DNA from: Lachnospiraceae bacterium
GTDB taxonomy: Bacteria; Bacillota; Clostridia; Lachnospirales; Lachnospiraceae
Direction of reading: 5' to 3'
Assembly: GCA_017550165.1 (NCBI GenBank)
Contig: JAFZQH010000021.1
Coordinates: forward strand, 1 to 64,000
DNA length: 64,000 bases
Shown here one piece after another: positions 11,300 to 19,296 of the stretch. Under the pieces are notes generated by a model. It was not told where the DNA came from and did not search any database. It was given only the letters and a program-made list of their open reading frames with translations. Each line of letters starts with the position of its first letter. Positions within the stretch are counted from its first letter, which is position 1. Position numbers and translations under genes: made by a program.

Positions 11300-12076
11300 A
11301 TGGATAAGAAGGAGTCTAAAACTATAGTTTTTATTTCGGACAGAGAATCATTTATCCTTAAGACCATAATAAAGAACGTAAAGGCTGCCGGATATAACTG
11401 TGTATTCTCTCTGCTTACGGTTAATGACATCATGGGCGTTAAGGATGAGATGCAGGGTGTTATATATCTGTATATTGATGATGCAACCTCACTTGACAGG
11501 ATGGGGGCTACTTACCTTCGGGATCTGTGCCTGGACACAGACCAGGGCCTGTACCTCATGGGCAATAAAGATGATATCGATGCGCTGAAGGAAGAACTCT
11601 TCAAGGACGTGGTCCATGGAGTCTTTTACCGTCCCATTAATGCCAATCAGCTGACAGACGACATTATCGTCAATATGAGCGACGAGAACAGGAAACATCA
11701 CCAGAAGCATATACTGGTGGTAGATGATTCCGGCGCCATGCTGACTACCATTAAGGAATGGCTGGGAGGCAAATATCGTGTTACTCCCGTTAATTCGGCC
11801 ATGAACGCCATTACTTTCCTGGCGAAACAACGTCCGGATCTTATCCTTCTTGACTACGAGATGCCGGTATGCTCCGGGGCCCAGTTCCTTGAGATGCTTC
11901 GTAATGATACAAACAACGGTGATGTGCCTGTTATATTCCTTACCGGCAAGGGAGATGAGCAGAGCGTAAAAAGTGTCCTGGCTTTAAAGCCTGCCGGTTA
12001 TCTGCTGAAATCCCTTCCCAAGGAGACCATTGTGGGAGAGATAGACGCATTCTTCAAGAGACAGAAGGGAGTCTGA
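11300..12076 (+). CDS. Response regulator with a degenerate N-terminal and a canonical C-terminal receiver
   Basis: A 258-residue protein with no DNA-binding or enzymatic output domain. Residues about 130-255 are a full receiver: ILVVDDSG (acidic pair), LILLDYEMPVCSG (phospho-acceptor Asp), IFLTGKG (Thr) and GYLLKSLP (Lys). Residues 7-125 have the same length and similar strand pattern (TIVFISDRESF at the start, GVFYRPINANQL at the end) but lack the Asp and Lys of an active receiver, so this half looks like a pseudo-receiver. It starts 3 bases after the hybrid kinase stop and larB follows within 11 bases, so it is co-transcribed with the kinase. It could be a phosphate shuttle or a protein-interaction output of the Hpt relay. 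Confidence 0.85.
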   Translation: MDKKESKTIVFISDRESFILKTIIKNVKAAGYNCVFSLLTVNDIMGVKDEMQGVIYLYIDDATSLDRMGATYLRDLCLDTDQGLYLMGNKDDIDALKEELFKDVVHGVFYRPINANQLTDDIIVNMSDENRKHHQKHILVVDDSGAMLTTIKEWLGGKYRVTPVNSAMNAITFLAKQRPDLILLDYEMPVCSGAQFLEMLRNDTNNGDVPVIFLTGKGDEQSVKSVLALKPAGYLLKSLPKETIVGEIDAFFKRQKGV

Positions 12077-12086
12077 GGCTGATACC

Positions 12087-12836
12087 GTGGATGATTTAAA
12101 AGAACTTCTTGTTAAGGTTAAAAACGGAGAGATATCGGTGGAGGAGGCGGAAAGCGTTCTTAAAGCTGCACCTTTTACTGATATGGGCTTTGCCAAGCTT
12201 GACACCCACAGGAAAATGAGGTCCGGTTTCCCGGAGGTTGTATTCTGTCCGGGGAAGGCTGATGAGTTTCTTGTATCAATTTTTATTAAGCTTATGGAAG
12301 AGGATGGCAGAGTTCTCGGAACCAGAGGATGCGAGCACCAATATGAACTTTTGAAAAAAGAGATACCGGATGTGACCTTTGACCCTGTATCCGGGATTAT
12401 CAAGGCGGACAGAAAGCCTATGGAGCTCAAGGGCAAGGTGGCAGTCTGCTGCGCCGGTACCGCGGACCTTCCCGTGGCAGAAGAGGCGTCTCAGGTGGCG
12501 GAGTATTTCGGAACCTATGTTGAGAGAGTTTTTGATGTAGGCGTCAGCGGTATTCACAGGCTTCTTTCCAAGACAGAGGTGTTGCAGTCGGCAAACTGCA
12601 TCGTTGCCATCGCCGGCATGGAGGGGGCTCTTGCTTCTGTTATAGGGGGCATGGTTTCTGCTCCTGTTATCGCAGTTCCCACATCTGTAGGTTACGGCGC
12701 CAGTTTCGGGGGGCTTTCCGCCCTCCTTACCATGATAAACTCCTGTTCCAACGGAGTCTCAGTGGTCAATATCGATAACGGATTCGGTGCCGGATATATT
12801 GCCACCCAGATAAACCGGTTGGCACTCAGGGAGTAA
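12087..12836 (+). CDS. larB: LarB, nicotinic acid adenine dinucleotide carboxylase/hydrolase
   Basis: A 249-residue protein related to the PurE-type AIR carboxylases, matching LarB. LarB carboxylates the pyridine ring of nicotinic acid adenine dinucleotide and splits off AMP, the first step to the nickel-pincer nucleotide cofactor. The C-terminal core shows VAVCCAGTADLPVAEEA, VFDVGVSGIHRLL, IVAIAGMEGALASVIGG and VPTSVGYGASFGG, the conserved glycine-rich blocks of the family. The N-terminal stretch KVKNGEISVEEA is also typical. GTG 12087 is the only reasonable start. larC follows after a 126-base gap filled by an inverted-repeat element. larE and larA are not in the window. Confidence 0.93.
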   Translation: MDDLKELLVKVKNGEISVEEAESVLKAAPFTDMGFAKLDTHRKMRSGFPEVVFCPGKADEFLVSIFIKLMEEDGRVLGTRGCEHQYELLKKEIPDVTFDPVSGIIKADRKPMELKGKVAVCCAGTADLPVAEEASQVAEYFGTYVERVFDVGVSGIHRLLSKTEVLQSANCIVAIAGMEGALASVIGGMVSAPVIAVPTSVGYGASFGGLSALLTMINSCSNGVSVVNIDNGFGAGYIATQINRLALRE

Positions 12837-12846
12837 AATGAGCTAA

Positions 12847-12951
12847 TAAGACAGGGGACGGTTCTCTGTCTTATGGCTCGATTGCAGGCAATCGAGCCGC
12901 AAGGAGAGACTGCTGGCGATTTGAATAAGACAGAGAACCGTCCCCTGTCTT
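12847..12951. repeat. Inverted pair of REP-like palindromes between larB and larC
   Basis: Two 26-27 base copies of a GACAGGGGACGGTTCTCTGTC-type palindrome (first part GACAGGGGACGGTTC) face each other at 12847-12873 and 12926-12951 as exact reverse complements. Between them is a perfect 10-bp hairpin, GGCTCGATTG / CAATCGAGCC with loop CAGG (12875-12898). Palindromes of this composition are known as multi-copy intergenic repeats associated with REP-associated (IS200-like) transposases. No transposase is present here. The unit probably folds as a long hairpin in the larB-larC transcript. Confidence 0.8.
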
Positions 12952-12962
12952 GCGGAGTTGAG

Positions 12963-14297
12963 ATGAGTAAAATTCTGGTAGATTGCGAGATGGGCATAAG
13001 CGGAGATATGATAGTTGCGGCACTGCTGGATCTGGGGGCTGACCGGGAGGTCCTGGACAGGGCCCTGACGGGGCTCTCAGGCGAGGGAGTTAAGGTCCGG
13101 ATAGGCCGTAAAAGCCGAAGCGGAATAGACTGCTGTGACTTTGATGTTATCCTGGATAAGGAACACGCCAACCCGGATCACGACATGAGGTATCTGTATG
13201 GACATACTGATCATATTCATAATAATAGCGATGACGGCCTTAGTGAAGAACACCATTCTCACAAGGATATTCATGGTGGGGATGGAGGAACCGGAGAAGA
13301 AGAGGGGCACGGACACAGAAGACTCGCAGACATAGAGAAGATCATAAAGGGTCTTGATATGAGAGAGAGTGCGAGAGCGCTGGCTTTAAAAACCTTTCGT
13401 ATCCTGGGAGAAGCTGAAGCCAAAGCCCACGGCACCGACCTTGAAAATGTTCATTTCCACGAGGTGGGGGCCCTTGATTCCATCGCTGACATCGTAGCTG
13501 CATCTGTCTGCTTTGATGATCTGAGTATTAATGATGTGATAATTCCTAAGCTTTGCGAGGGAACGGGAACGGTGCGGACTCGCCATGGAATATTGCCGGT
13601 TCCTGTGCCTGCAGTGCTGAATATAGTTTCGGAACATGGCATTCCCATGGAGATCACGGGACGTAGCGGAGAACTGGTGACCCCCACGGGAGCGGCATTT
13701 GCGGCAGCAGTTATGACATCGACGAAACTTCCGTCTTCCTTTAAGGTAAAAAAATGCGGTTACGGCGCGGGAAAGAGAGAATATGAGATCCCAAGCATAC
13801 TCAGGATGATGTTCATAGAGGATGAGGGGGGCGAGACGGCCATGGATGGTACTGGCCCGGCAGAGGATCATATTATTAAGCTGGAGACCAACATAGACGA
13901 TTCCACCGGTGAGGTGCTGGGATACACATCAGACCTCCTTTTTGAAGCCGGAGCCAGAGATGTGTACTTCCTTCCGGCTTATATGAAGAAGAACAGACCG
14001 GCCTGGGTCTTAAATGTCATAACCGATGAGGACAAGGTGTCGGTGATGGAGGATATCATCTTCAGGGAGACCACCACCATTGGGATCCGCAGATCACGAA
14101 TGGAGCGAACTGTATTAGAGAGAAGGGAAGAAGTGCTGGATACGCCTTTGGGCCGGGCAAATGTTAAGATATGCAGGCATAAGGGAAGGGATTACATCTA
14201 TCCCGAATATGAGAGTATGGTGAAGCTGGCCAAGGAACATGATCTGCCGCTAAAGGAAGTGTATGATCGACTAAAGGGTATTTTTGATGAACAATGA
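12963..14297 (+). CDS. larC: LarC, nickel insertion protein of the nickel-pincer cofactor pathway
   Basis: A 444-residue LarC in one uninterrupted frame, unlike Lactiplantibacillus where LarC is split by a programmed frameshift. LarC inserts nickel into the pyridinium dithiocarboxylate nucleotide in a CTP-dependent reaction. Visible family blocks are DCEMGISGDMIVAALLDLG at the N-terminus, VHFHEVGALDSIADIVA, GELVTPTGAA and LETNIDDSTGEVLGY. Residues about 65-119 form a His-, Asp- and Glu-rich insertion with 11 histidines, typical of metal handling. The start at ATG 12963 follows GGAG; the frame is open further upstream (GTG/ATG near 12873) but that part is the repeat element. The gene overlaps the next one by 11 bases. 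Confidence 0.93.
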   Translation: MSKILVDCEMGISGDMIVAALLDLGADREVLDRALTGLSGEGVKVRIGRKSRSGIDCCDFDVILDKEHANPDHDMRYLYGHTDHIHNNSDDGLSEEHHSHKDIHGGDGGTGEEEGHGHRRLADIEKIIKGLDMRESARALALKTFRILGEAEAKAHGTDLENVHFHEVGALDSIADIVAASVCFDDLSINDVIIPKLCEGTGTVRTRHGILPVPVPAVLNIVSEHGIPMEITGRSGELVTPTGAAFAAAVMTSTKLPSSFKVKKCGYGAGKREYEIPSILRMMFIEDEGGETAMDGTGPAEDHIIKLETNIDDSTGEVLGYTSDLLFEAGARDVYFLPAYMKKNRPAWVLNVITDEDKVSVMEDIIFRETTTIGIRRSRMERTVLERREEVLDTPLGRANVKICRHKGRDYIYPEYESMVKLAKEHDLPLKEVYDRLKGIFDEQ

Positions 14298-15591
14298 CGA
14301 ACTTAAGGGAAAAGAACTGCGATATTTCTGCCTGTTCTCAGCAATAGTGCTTTTTATTGCGGCTTTCTGTTTTGACAATCCGGAGAATATTTTGAGGGGC
14401 ATGTTGAAGATCATCACTTCAAGGGATGCTCTTATTACCGATTATCTTGAACTCGCAGGGTTCGGGGCGGGTTTTTTCAATGCCGGCTTTATGCTCTGCA
14501 TCTCCGTTTTGATGATCGATCTGGCAAAGCTTCCCTTTACGGGGCTTTCTCTGGCAGCGGTTTTTCTGAACGTGGGGTTTGCCTTCTGGGGCAAGAACCC
14601 TATCAATATCCTTCCCATATTGCTTGGAACCTGGATATACACCAGAATGCATCGTCAACGATATGCATCATTTGTATATAATGCCCTCTTTGCCACCTGT
14701 CTGGCGCCTTTTGTCAGTGAGATGGTTTACATTCTGCCGTTTCCCCTCTATGTCAATATGGTTTGTGCGGTAGTTATGGGAATGTTCTTAGGCTATATAG
14801 TTCCGCCTGTTTCCGCGCATACAGCCTCATTTCATATGGGCTACAGCCTCTTTAACGTGGGATTTGCCGGCGGGATCATAGCCTTTGTTATCTTCAGTGT
14901 ATTTAAGGCTTTGGAGATCGCAGGAGAGCCCGTATTCATATGGAGTTACGGAAGACATCCGGGAATAGTGGCGGGGCTTTATGCCTATTTTGTCATTGCG
15001 GTTATCTACGGGATATGGCTGGCAGACGGGAAGGTATTATCTGTGAGACAGGTAATGAAGCATCCCGGACGAGCCGTAGCGGATTTTGTCCTTATGGACG
15101 GCGCGGGAGCCACTCTTATCAATATGGGACTGCTCGGCATCTTTGCCGAAACATACGTTATACTGGTGGGAGGCGATCTCTCAGGTCCCGTCATAGGCGG
15201 GATGCTTACGGTCTTTGGATTCGGGGCATTCGGCGCTCATTTGAAGAATTATATCCCGGTCCTTATCGGAGTATATCTGTCTTCATATCTATCCGTCCAT
15301 ATGTACGGGTCCTATGCCGTAGTGATAGCCTCACTCTTCGCAGTAGGACTGGCTCCTGTGGCAGGACAGTACGGATGGGTAGCGGGAATAGTATCCGGGG
15401 TTCTGCACTCAATGCTGGTAATGACCACGGGGGTTATCTACGGGGGGCTGAACCTGTATAATAACGGCTTTTCCTGCGGCTGGGTGGCTGTGGTAATGGT
15501 AACTCTTATAGAAAGCCACAGACAGCATGTAAAGATCATGAAGCTGGTGCGGGAAGAACGGGAGAATGCAGAGAAGGAAGCTAAAGGATAA
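14287..15591 (+). CDS. DUF1576-type polytopic membrane protein
   Basis: A 434-residue integral membrane protein with about ten to twelve hydrophobic helices and short loops. Glycine-rich helices such as VGFAGGIIAFVIF, GGMLTVFGFGAFG and GLYAYFVIAVIYGIWLADG match the DUF1576 family, whose function is unknown. The start is ATG 14287; the codon before it is TTG, also in frame. It overlaps the larC stop by 11 bases, so translation is probably coupled and the gene may belong to the lar operon. The arrangement suggests a transport or membrane role, but no substrate is implied by the sequence. Confidence 0.75.
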   Translation: MNNDELKGKELRYFCLFSAIVLFIAAFCFDNPENILRGMLKIITSRDALITDYLELAGFGAGFFNAGFMLCISVLMIDLAKLPFTGLSLAAVFLNVGFAFWGKNPINILPILLGTWIYTRMHRQRYASFVYNALFATCLAPFVSEMVYILPFPLYVNMVCAVVMGMFLGYIVPPVSAHTASFHMGYSLFNVGFAGGIIAFVIFSVFKALEIAGEPVFIWSYGRHPGIVAGLYAYFVIAVIYGIWLADGKVLSVRQVMKHPGRAVADFVLMDGAGATLINMGLLGIFAETYVILVGGDLSGPVIGGMLTVFGFGAFGAHLKNYIPVLIGVYLSSYLSVHMYGSYAVVIASLFAVGLAPVAGQYGWVAGIVSGVLHSMLVMTTGVIYGGLNLYNNGFSCGWVAVVMVTLIESHRQHVKIMKLVREERENAEKEAKG

Positions 15592-15614
15592 AGGAAGTCA
15601 GGAGGACATAGGGA

Positions 15615-15968
15615 ATGGATAATGAGGAACGCAAGGTAGGGAAGATAATCGAAGAGCTGACGGTGTTCTTTCTCAATTCTGGAGCACAGAACATAGAGAC
15701 GGAGATAAAACGTGAGGGAAGGTTTATAACTCTGTTATTCAAAAGCGATTTTGCCTCTCTATACGAGCAGGATGTGAGAAAGTTTGAGGAGTATATGAAC
15801 GAGCCCAGGAATCATGGGATGGAGGCTATGTACTGGGAACTGGCAGGTTCGGGGGATACGACGGATTCCAGCCAGCTGCTCCTTATCGCGATGATGTCAG
15901 GGGACCATGAGATCAAGGTGGAAGACCACCATATAGAACTGACTATCAGAAGAGCCCTGTGGCATTGA
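15615..15968 (+). CDS. Hypothetical protein, 117 residues
   Basis: Not recognised. A small soluble protein with an N-terminal amphipathic helix (VGKIIEELTVFFLNSGAQ) followed by a predicted alpha/beta fold (FITLLFKSDFASLY, LLLIAMMSGDHEIKVEDHHIELTIRRA). The ribosome site GGAGG lies before the ATG and the gene is 23 bases after the DUF1576 gene, so the two are probably co-expressed. It is the last gene of the run that begins at 3350. Confidence 0.65.
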   Translation: MDNEERKVGKIIEELTVFFLNSGAQNIETEIKREGRFITLLFKSDFASLYEQDVRKFEEYMNEPRNHGMEAMYWELAGSGDTTDSSQLLLIAMMSGDHEIKVEDHHIELTIRRALWH

Positions 15969-16055
15969 GTACAAAGTCTTATATATATTATACGGATCAA
16001 GTGGTATAATCGGAAATGATCAAACATGTATTAATTATATTAAGGAGGAATTGTT

Positions 16056-16448
16056 ATGCAGGAAGTATTTGATTTTATCAAGAAGTGCAAGGTTTATTAT
16101 CTGGCTACGGTAGAGGGTGATCAGCCCAGAGTACGTCCCTTCGGGACTGTCAATATCTTTGACGGCAAGCTCTACATCCAGACAGGCAAGACCAAGGACT
16201 GCTCCAAGCAGATCCAGGCTAACCCCAAGGCAGAACTTTGCTGCTTTGACGGGCAGCAGTGGCTTCGTCTTTCAGGCAAGCTTATAAGAGATGACAGAAG
16301 AGAAGCCAAGAAGGACATGCTGGATAATTATCCTCACTTAAGAGACCGTTACTCTGAGGATGATGACAACACAGAGGTTCTTTATTTTGAGGATGCTACA
16401 GCCGTATTTGCATCATTTACATCAGAACCCAGGACAGTTAAGTTTTAA
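16056..16448 (+). CDS. Pyridoxamine 5'-phosphate oxidase-like flavin-binding protein
   Basis: A 130-residue single-domain split-barrel protein. The sequence KVYYLATVEGDQPRVRPFG at the N-terminus, LYIQTGKTKDCSKQI and QWLRLSGKLIRDD are typical of the PNPOx-like family that binds FMN or F420. Members of this short type are often annotated as general stress or unknown oxidoreductases rather than true PdxH. It has its own TATAAT box (16005-16010) and the ribosome site AAGGAGG, and is followed by genes on the other strand. Confidence 0.85.
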   Translation: MQEVFDFIKKCKVYYLATVEGDQPRVRPFGTVNIFDGKLYIQTGKTKDCSKQIQANPKAELCCFDGQQWLRLSGKLIRDDRREAKKDMLDNYPHLRDRYSEDDDNTEVLYFEDATAVFASFTSEPRTVKF

Positions 16449-16450
16449 GT

Positions 16451-16855
16451 TCATGACTCGGTCTCCGGTGTCGGCTTTTTGCCCCGTGCCAGCATGACAA
16501 GGGTTATTACCACCAGTATGCCTGCCAGGACGGGATATACTATAAGCAGCCGGTTCTCGGAACCGTATATATCCACCACCCCTTTGGCGATAAAACCAAG
16601 GGCTGAGGTGACGGAGATCATTTCAAGGAGATGAAGGATGTTTTGCGGAACATCCTTTTTCTTTATGTAGAGCACAAGCATTAAGATCCCGAACAAAAGG
16701 GGAACTGCAAAGGAATAGATCATAAAATTGGAGTAGACTCCGAAGGAGAAGGCTTCATATACCGCTCCGAAAAGGGCGCAGAAGGCCGCAAAGAGCAGGA
16801 GGTACAGAGAGTGCTTCAATGTAGTTCTTCTCATATCAATATCCGATGTAGACAA
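16451..16855 (-). CDS. Small four-helix membrane protein, unknown function
   Basis: A 134-residue protein with four predicted membrane helices (LYLLLFAAFCALFGAVYEA, FMIYSFAVPLLFGILMLVLY, a third around LLEMISVTSALGFIAKG and LLIVYPVLAGILVVITLVML) and a short charged C-terminus. It is not recognised. The TTG at 16855 has a good ribosome site (AAGGTGAG) and lies inside the end of the glycosidase gene (20-base overlap). ATG 16834 is an alternative start. Overlap implies translational coupling, so it may help secretion or localisation of the upstream gene product. Confidence 0.7.
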   Translation of the reverse strand: MSTSDIDMRRTTLKHSLYLLLFAAFCALFGAVYEAFSFGVYSNFMIYSFAVPLLFGILMLVLYIKKKDVPQNILHLLEMISVTSALGFIAKGVVDIYGSENRLLIVYPVLAGILVVITLVMLARGKKPTPETES

Positions 16856-17891
16856 TGTCGCTCACCTTCCTTTCACTTACATCTCTGCCGCTGGTGGTGG
16901 GAGTGTTGACGATCTCTCCCTGATAATACATAGTGGATGAACCGCCGCCGTCTAAGTTATAAGCGGTCCGGGCCCCGAGCTTTTTCATGAATTCGGCCAG
17001 TTCTTTTATGGTAAGGCCTTCACTTTCGTCTGTTCTTCCGTCAGATACAAGGAATACATAATGAAGGTCATCTATTATCCCTATGGCTGTACGGGGATTG
17101 CTTGAGGTAAGCCGTCCCTTTGTATCTTCGGATCCCGATGTGAGTTCACCGTCTTCCAGTAATGCCGGCCCAAAGGAAAATGCCTGCCATACATTTTCAG
17201 ATAGAAGTTCAGATGCGGTCTTTTTACTGCTGTCTGTTATCTCAAAATGTCCGTCCGCGTAGATACACAGGACGTCGGTATCGTTACTTCCGGTATCACG
17301 GTATATCACACCGTTCCTGATAACATAGCCTGATTCCCTGGCACCGTAGTAGTCGCCGTTGATGGCCAGGATGGCGTTCTTATCCTTTGCGATCTCGGAA
17401 GTAGCGGCAGTGATATTCTTGCCGTAGCTGTCATTGGCCAGGGCAGTTTTTAAATACACGGCAGAAGAAAGGGTGACGTCAGCCACATGGATCTTGGTAC
17501 CGTTCTCAGTATATTCGCTTATCTTGATCTTGATATTATCATCACTGTAATCACTGTAGTTTCCGTCGCCTAAGATGCTTTCGGTCTTGGAACTGTCTTC
17601 GTTCTTAAAAGGGCCTCCTGATCCTCTGCGGTCGCCGGATTCTCCCGGCTTTTTATCACTGTGGCTTCCGGAGGGCTTTGATCCTGAGCCTGATGGTTTT
17701 TTTCTCGAAGAATCGGAAGATGAGGGCGTGGCTGCGGAACTTCCTGTTTCCATGCCTTCGAACATGGATGTATTCATCTTGGAAGCATCACTTCCTCCGC
17801 TGGATATAACAAAGGTATCCAGCATAACATAGACTGTAAAGAGCACAAGTGCCAGACAGTAAAGGATCGTCCATTTAAACTTATGTTTCAT
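16836..17891 (-). CDS. Membrane-anchored phosphodiester glycosidase (NAGPA-domain) protein
   Basis: A 351-residue exoprotein. An N-terminal anchor helix (TILYCLALVLFTVYVMLD) is followed by a low-complexity Ser/Gly/Lys/Pro linker (about 35-100). The C-terminal domain has LAINGDYYGARESGYVIRNG, NPRTAIGI and YNLDGGGSSTMYY, the conserved blocks of the NAGPA family. That family cleaves phosphodiester-linked sugars and in Firmicutes is linked to exopolysaccharide or teichoic acid metabolism. The translation start is ATG 17891; a GTG three codons upstream is also in frame but overlaps the ribosome site GAGGTG (17898-17903). That site forms one arm of a perfect palindrome next to a TATAAT box. The downstream membrane gene overlaps it. 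Confidence 0.85.
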   Translation of the reverse strand: MKHKFKWTILYCLALVLFTVYVMLDTFVISSGGSDASKMNTSMFEGMETGSSAATPSSSDSSRKKPSGSGSKPSGSHSDKKPGESGDRRGSGGPFKNEDSSKTESILGDGNYSDYSDDNIKIKISEYTENGTKIHVADVTLSSAVYLKTALANDSYGKNITAATSEIAKDKNAILAINGDYYGARESGYVIRNGVIYRDTGSNDTDVLCIYADGHFEITDSSKKTASELLSENVWQAFSFGPALLEDGELTSGSEDTKGRLTSSNPRTAIGIIDDLHYVFLVSDGRTDESEGLTIKELAEFMKKLGARTAYNLDGGGSSTMYYQGEIVNTPTTSGRDVSERKVSDIVYIGY

Positions 17892-17898
17892 AAAAAAC

Positions 17899-17930
17899 AC
17901 CTCATAGTATTCGTACTATGAGGTATTATA
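17899..17930 (-). promoter_or_regulatory. TATAAT box abutting a perfect 11-bp palindrome that contains the ribosome site
   Basis: Reading the minus strand, TATAAT (17930-17925) is followed at once by ACCTCATAGTA, loop CGAA and TACTATGAGGT (17924-17899). The transcription start would fall inside the palindrome. The 3' arm contains the GAGGTG ribosome site of the glycosidase gene 6 bases before ATG 17891. No good -35 box is seen at 16-18 bases. The arrangement fits a repressor operator on DNA, a ribosome-site-masking hairpin in RNA, or both. Confidence 0.7.
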
Positions 17931-17962
17931 GACCATTTTGCTAAAGACAGCCTTAAGATTTT

Positions 17963-19138
17963 TCAGAAAACATTGCAATATCCTTTAAGGGTGCTCTTTC
18001 GCTCATACATTTTTCTGTCGGCACGCTGGAATACGGAATCGAAATCTCCGTCCTTGGCCGGGGTGTATACAGCCAGGCCGCCGGATACGACTATAAGGCC
18101 ATTTTCCCTGTTCTCATCCATTTGTTTATCAAATTTATCCAGCAGTTCATCCCGATGCTCGTAATCCGTTCCCTCAAGGATAACGGCAAACTCATCGCCG
18201 CCGGTCCGGAAGACCGGACTGTGGGTAAAGAGCTTGCATATTATGGAGCAGGCTGTCTTGATAAAAAGATCACCCTCCTCATGGCCCCGGGTATCGTTAA
18301 TGACCTTAAGATCGTTAATATCAAATACCACAACAGCAAATTCCCGGCTGATCCCATCCCGGATATCGTGATCTATGGCTCTTTTTGCCTCAACATATGC
18401 ATGGGTGCTCTTGACACCGGTAAGAGGATCGGTATATGCCAGATTCCTTGCTGCACCAAGCTTCTGGTTGAATTCCCGTTTTTCGTCCACCTCAATAAAG
18501 GAATGCACAAGGCAGTTGGCTATAAGACAACCTATGGCATAGAAGGGGAGCAGGGGATAAGCGGCCTGTAATACCACAAATATAGCCATGGTAACGGAGG
18601 AAAAAACTATGGTGGTGTAGTGACGGTGGGCACTACCCGTTGACTTGATCCGGGCAACAAATGTATAAACGGCGGTTACCAGGAAGAAAGCAATCTGGAT
18701 GCCGAGGGCTATGTACCTTGCATGCATGGGCATGTATTCCCCGTCCTCCGCAAAAGTAAAGATAACGGGGATGAAAAAGTTCACCACCAGGCTTATGATA
18801 ACATAGATGAAAATGATGTTCCCCATATGGGAAATGGCTTTTCCCAGATAATCCTTCCTGTTCAGGTAGGCAACTACGAACCTGCTCCATAAAAGGACCG
18901 ACAGTGCCATGGAAAGAAAATAAAGAACGGTATCAGCATAAACAAGGGGGACTATCCGGGCTTCATGAAGAAATCCCCAAAGGATATCTGCAATATAGTA
19001 GAGCAGGATACTGTAGAGAAAATGACGGTATCTTGACCTGTACAGTCCATATTCACGGCCATCCTGTTCTCTCATCCCTTCATTATTTATGATGATATGA
19101 AGTACGATGGAAAGTATTCCAAAGCTTGCATATAACAT
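17963..19138 (-). CDS. Membrane-bound diguanylate cyclase (GGDEF)
   Basis: A 391-residue protein with an N-terminal membrane region of about six or seven helices (residues 1-215) and a C-terminal GGDEF domain (about 230-390). The active-site motif is GGDEF near residue 311, in FRTGGDEFAVILEG, so cyclase activity is expected. The substrate-side pattern DPLTGVKSTHAYVEA is also present. No RxxD inhibitory site is seen five residues before GGDEF. The start is ATG 19138, with GGAG 7 bases upstream; the frame continues to a TTG at 19183 without a good ribosome site. It is divergent from the SpoIIE-type phosphatase gene. With the HD-GYP protein at 3350 the window encodes both synthesis and breakdown of c-di-GMP. 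Confidence 0.9.
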   Translation of the reverse strand: MLYASFGILSIVLHIIINNEGMREQDGREYGLYRSRYRHFLYSILLYYIADILWGFLHEARIVPLVYADTVLYFLSMALSVLLWSRFVVAYLNRKDYLGKAISHMGNIIFIYVIISLVVNFFIPVIFTFAEDGEYMPMHARYIALGIQIAFFLVTAVYTFVARIKSTGSAHRHYTTIVFSSVTMAIFVVLQAAYPLLPFYAIGCLIANCLVHSFIEVDEKREFNQKLGAARNLAYTDPLTGVKSTHAYVEAKRAIDHDIRDGISREFAVVVFDINDLKVINDTRGHEEGDLFIKTACSIICKLFTHSPVFRTGGDEFAVILEGTDYEHRDELLDKFDKQMDENRENGLIVVSGGLAVYTPAKDGDFDSVFQRADRKMYERKSTLKGYCNVF

Positions 19139-19245
19139 AGCTATACTCCAAAGGCATAGATTAATATTCTGAAAAAATGCCAAAATGTCTTACAATAATT
19201 AATCTACTATGAATAGCCCCCGGTGTCAAGCATTTCGCCATTTGA

Positions 19246-19274
19246 TTGACATATCACCATCTATATTGGATAAT
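19246..19274 (+). promoter_or_regulatory. Sigma-A promoter of the SpoIIE-type phosphatase gene
   Basis: TTGACA (19246-19251), 17-base spacer, GATAAT (19269-19274), about 22 bases before the ATG at 19297. Confidence 0.75.
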
Positions 19275-19296
19275 ATGCATATCGGGGGTACGAACA

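Noticed and set aside
12873-12962. N-terminal extension of LarC
   Set aside because: The frame is open upstream but translates the REP-like palindrome and hairpin. LarC proteins begin at the SKILVDCEMGISGD block, which has its own ATG and ribosome site at 12963.
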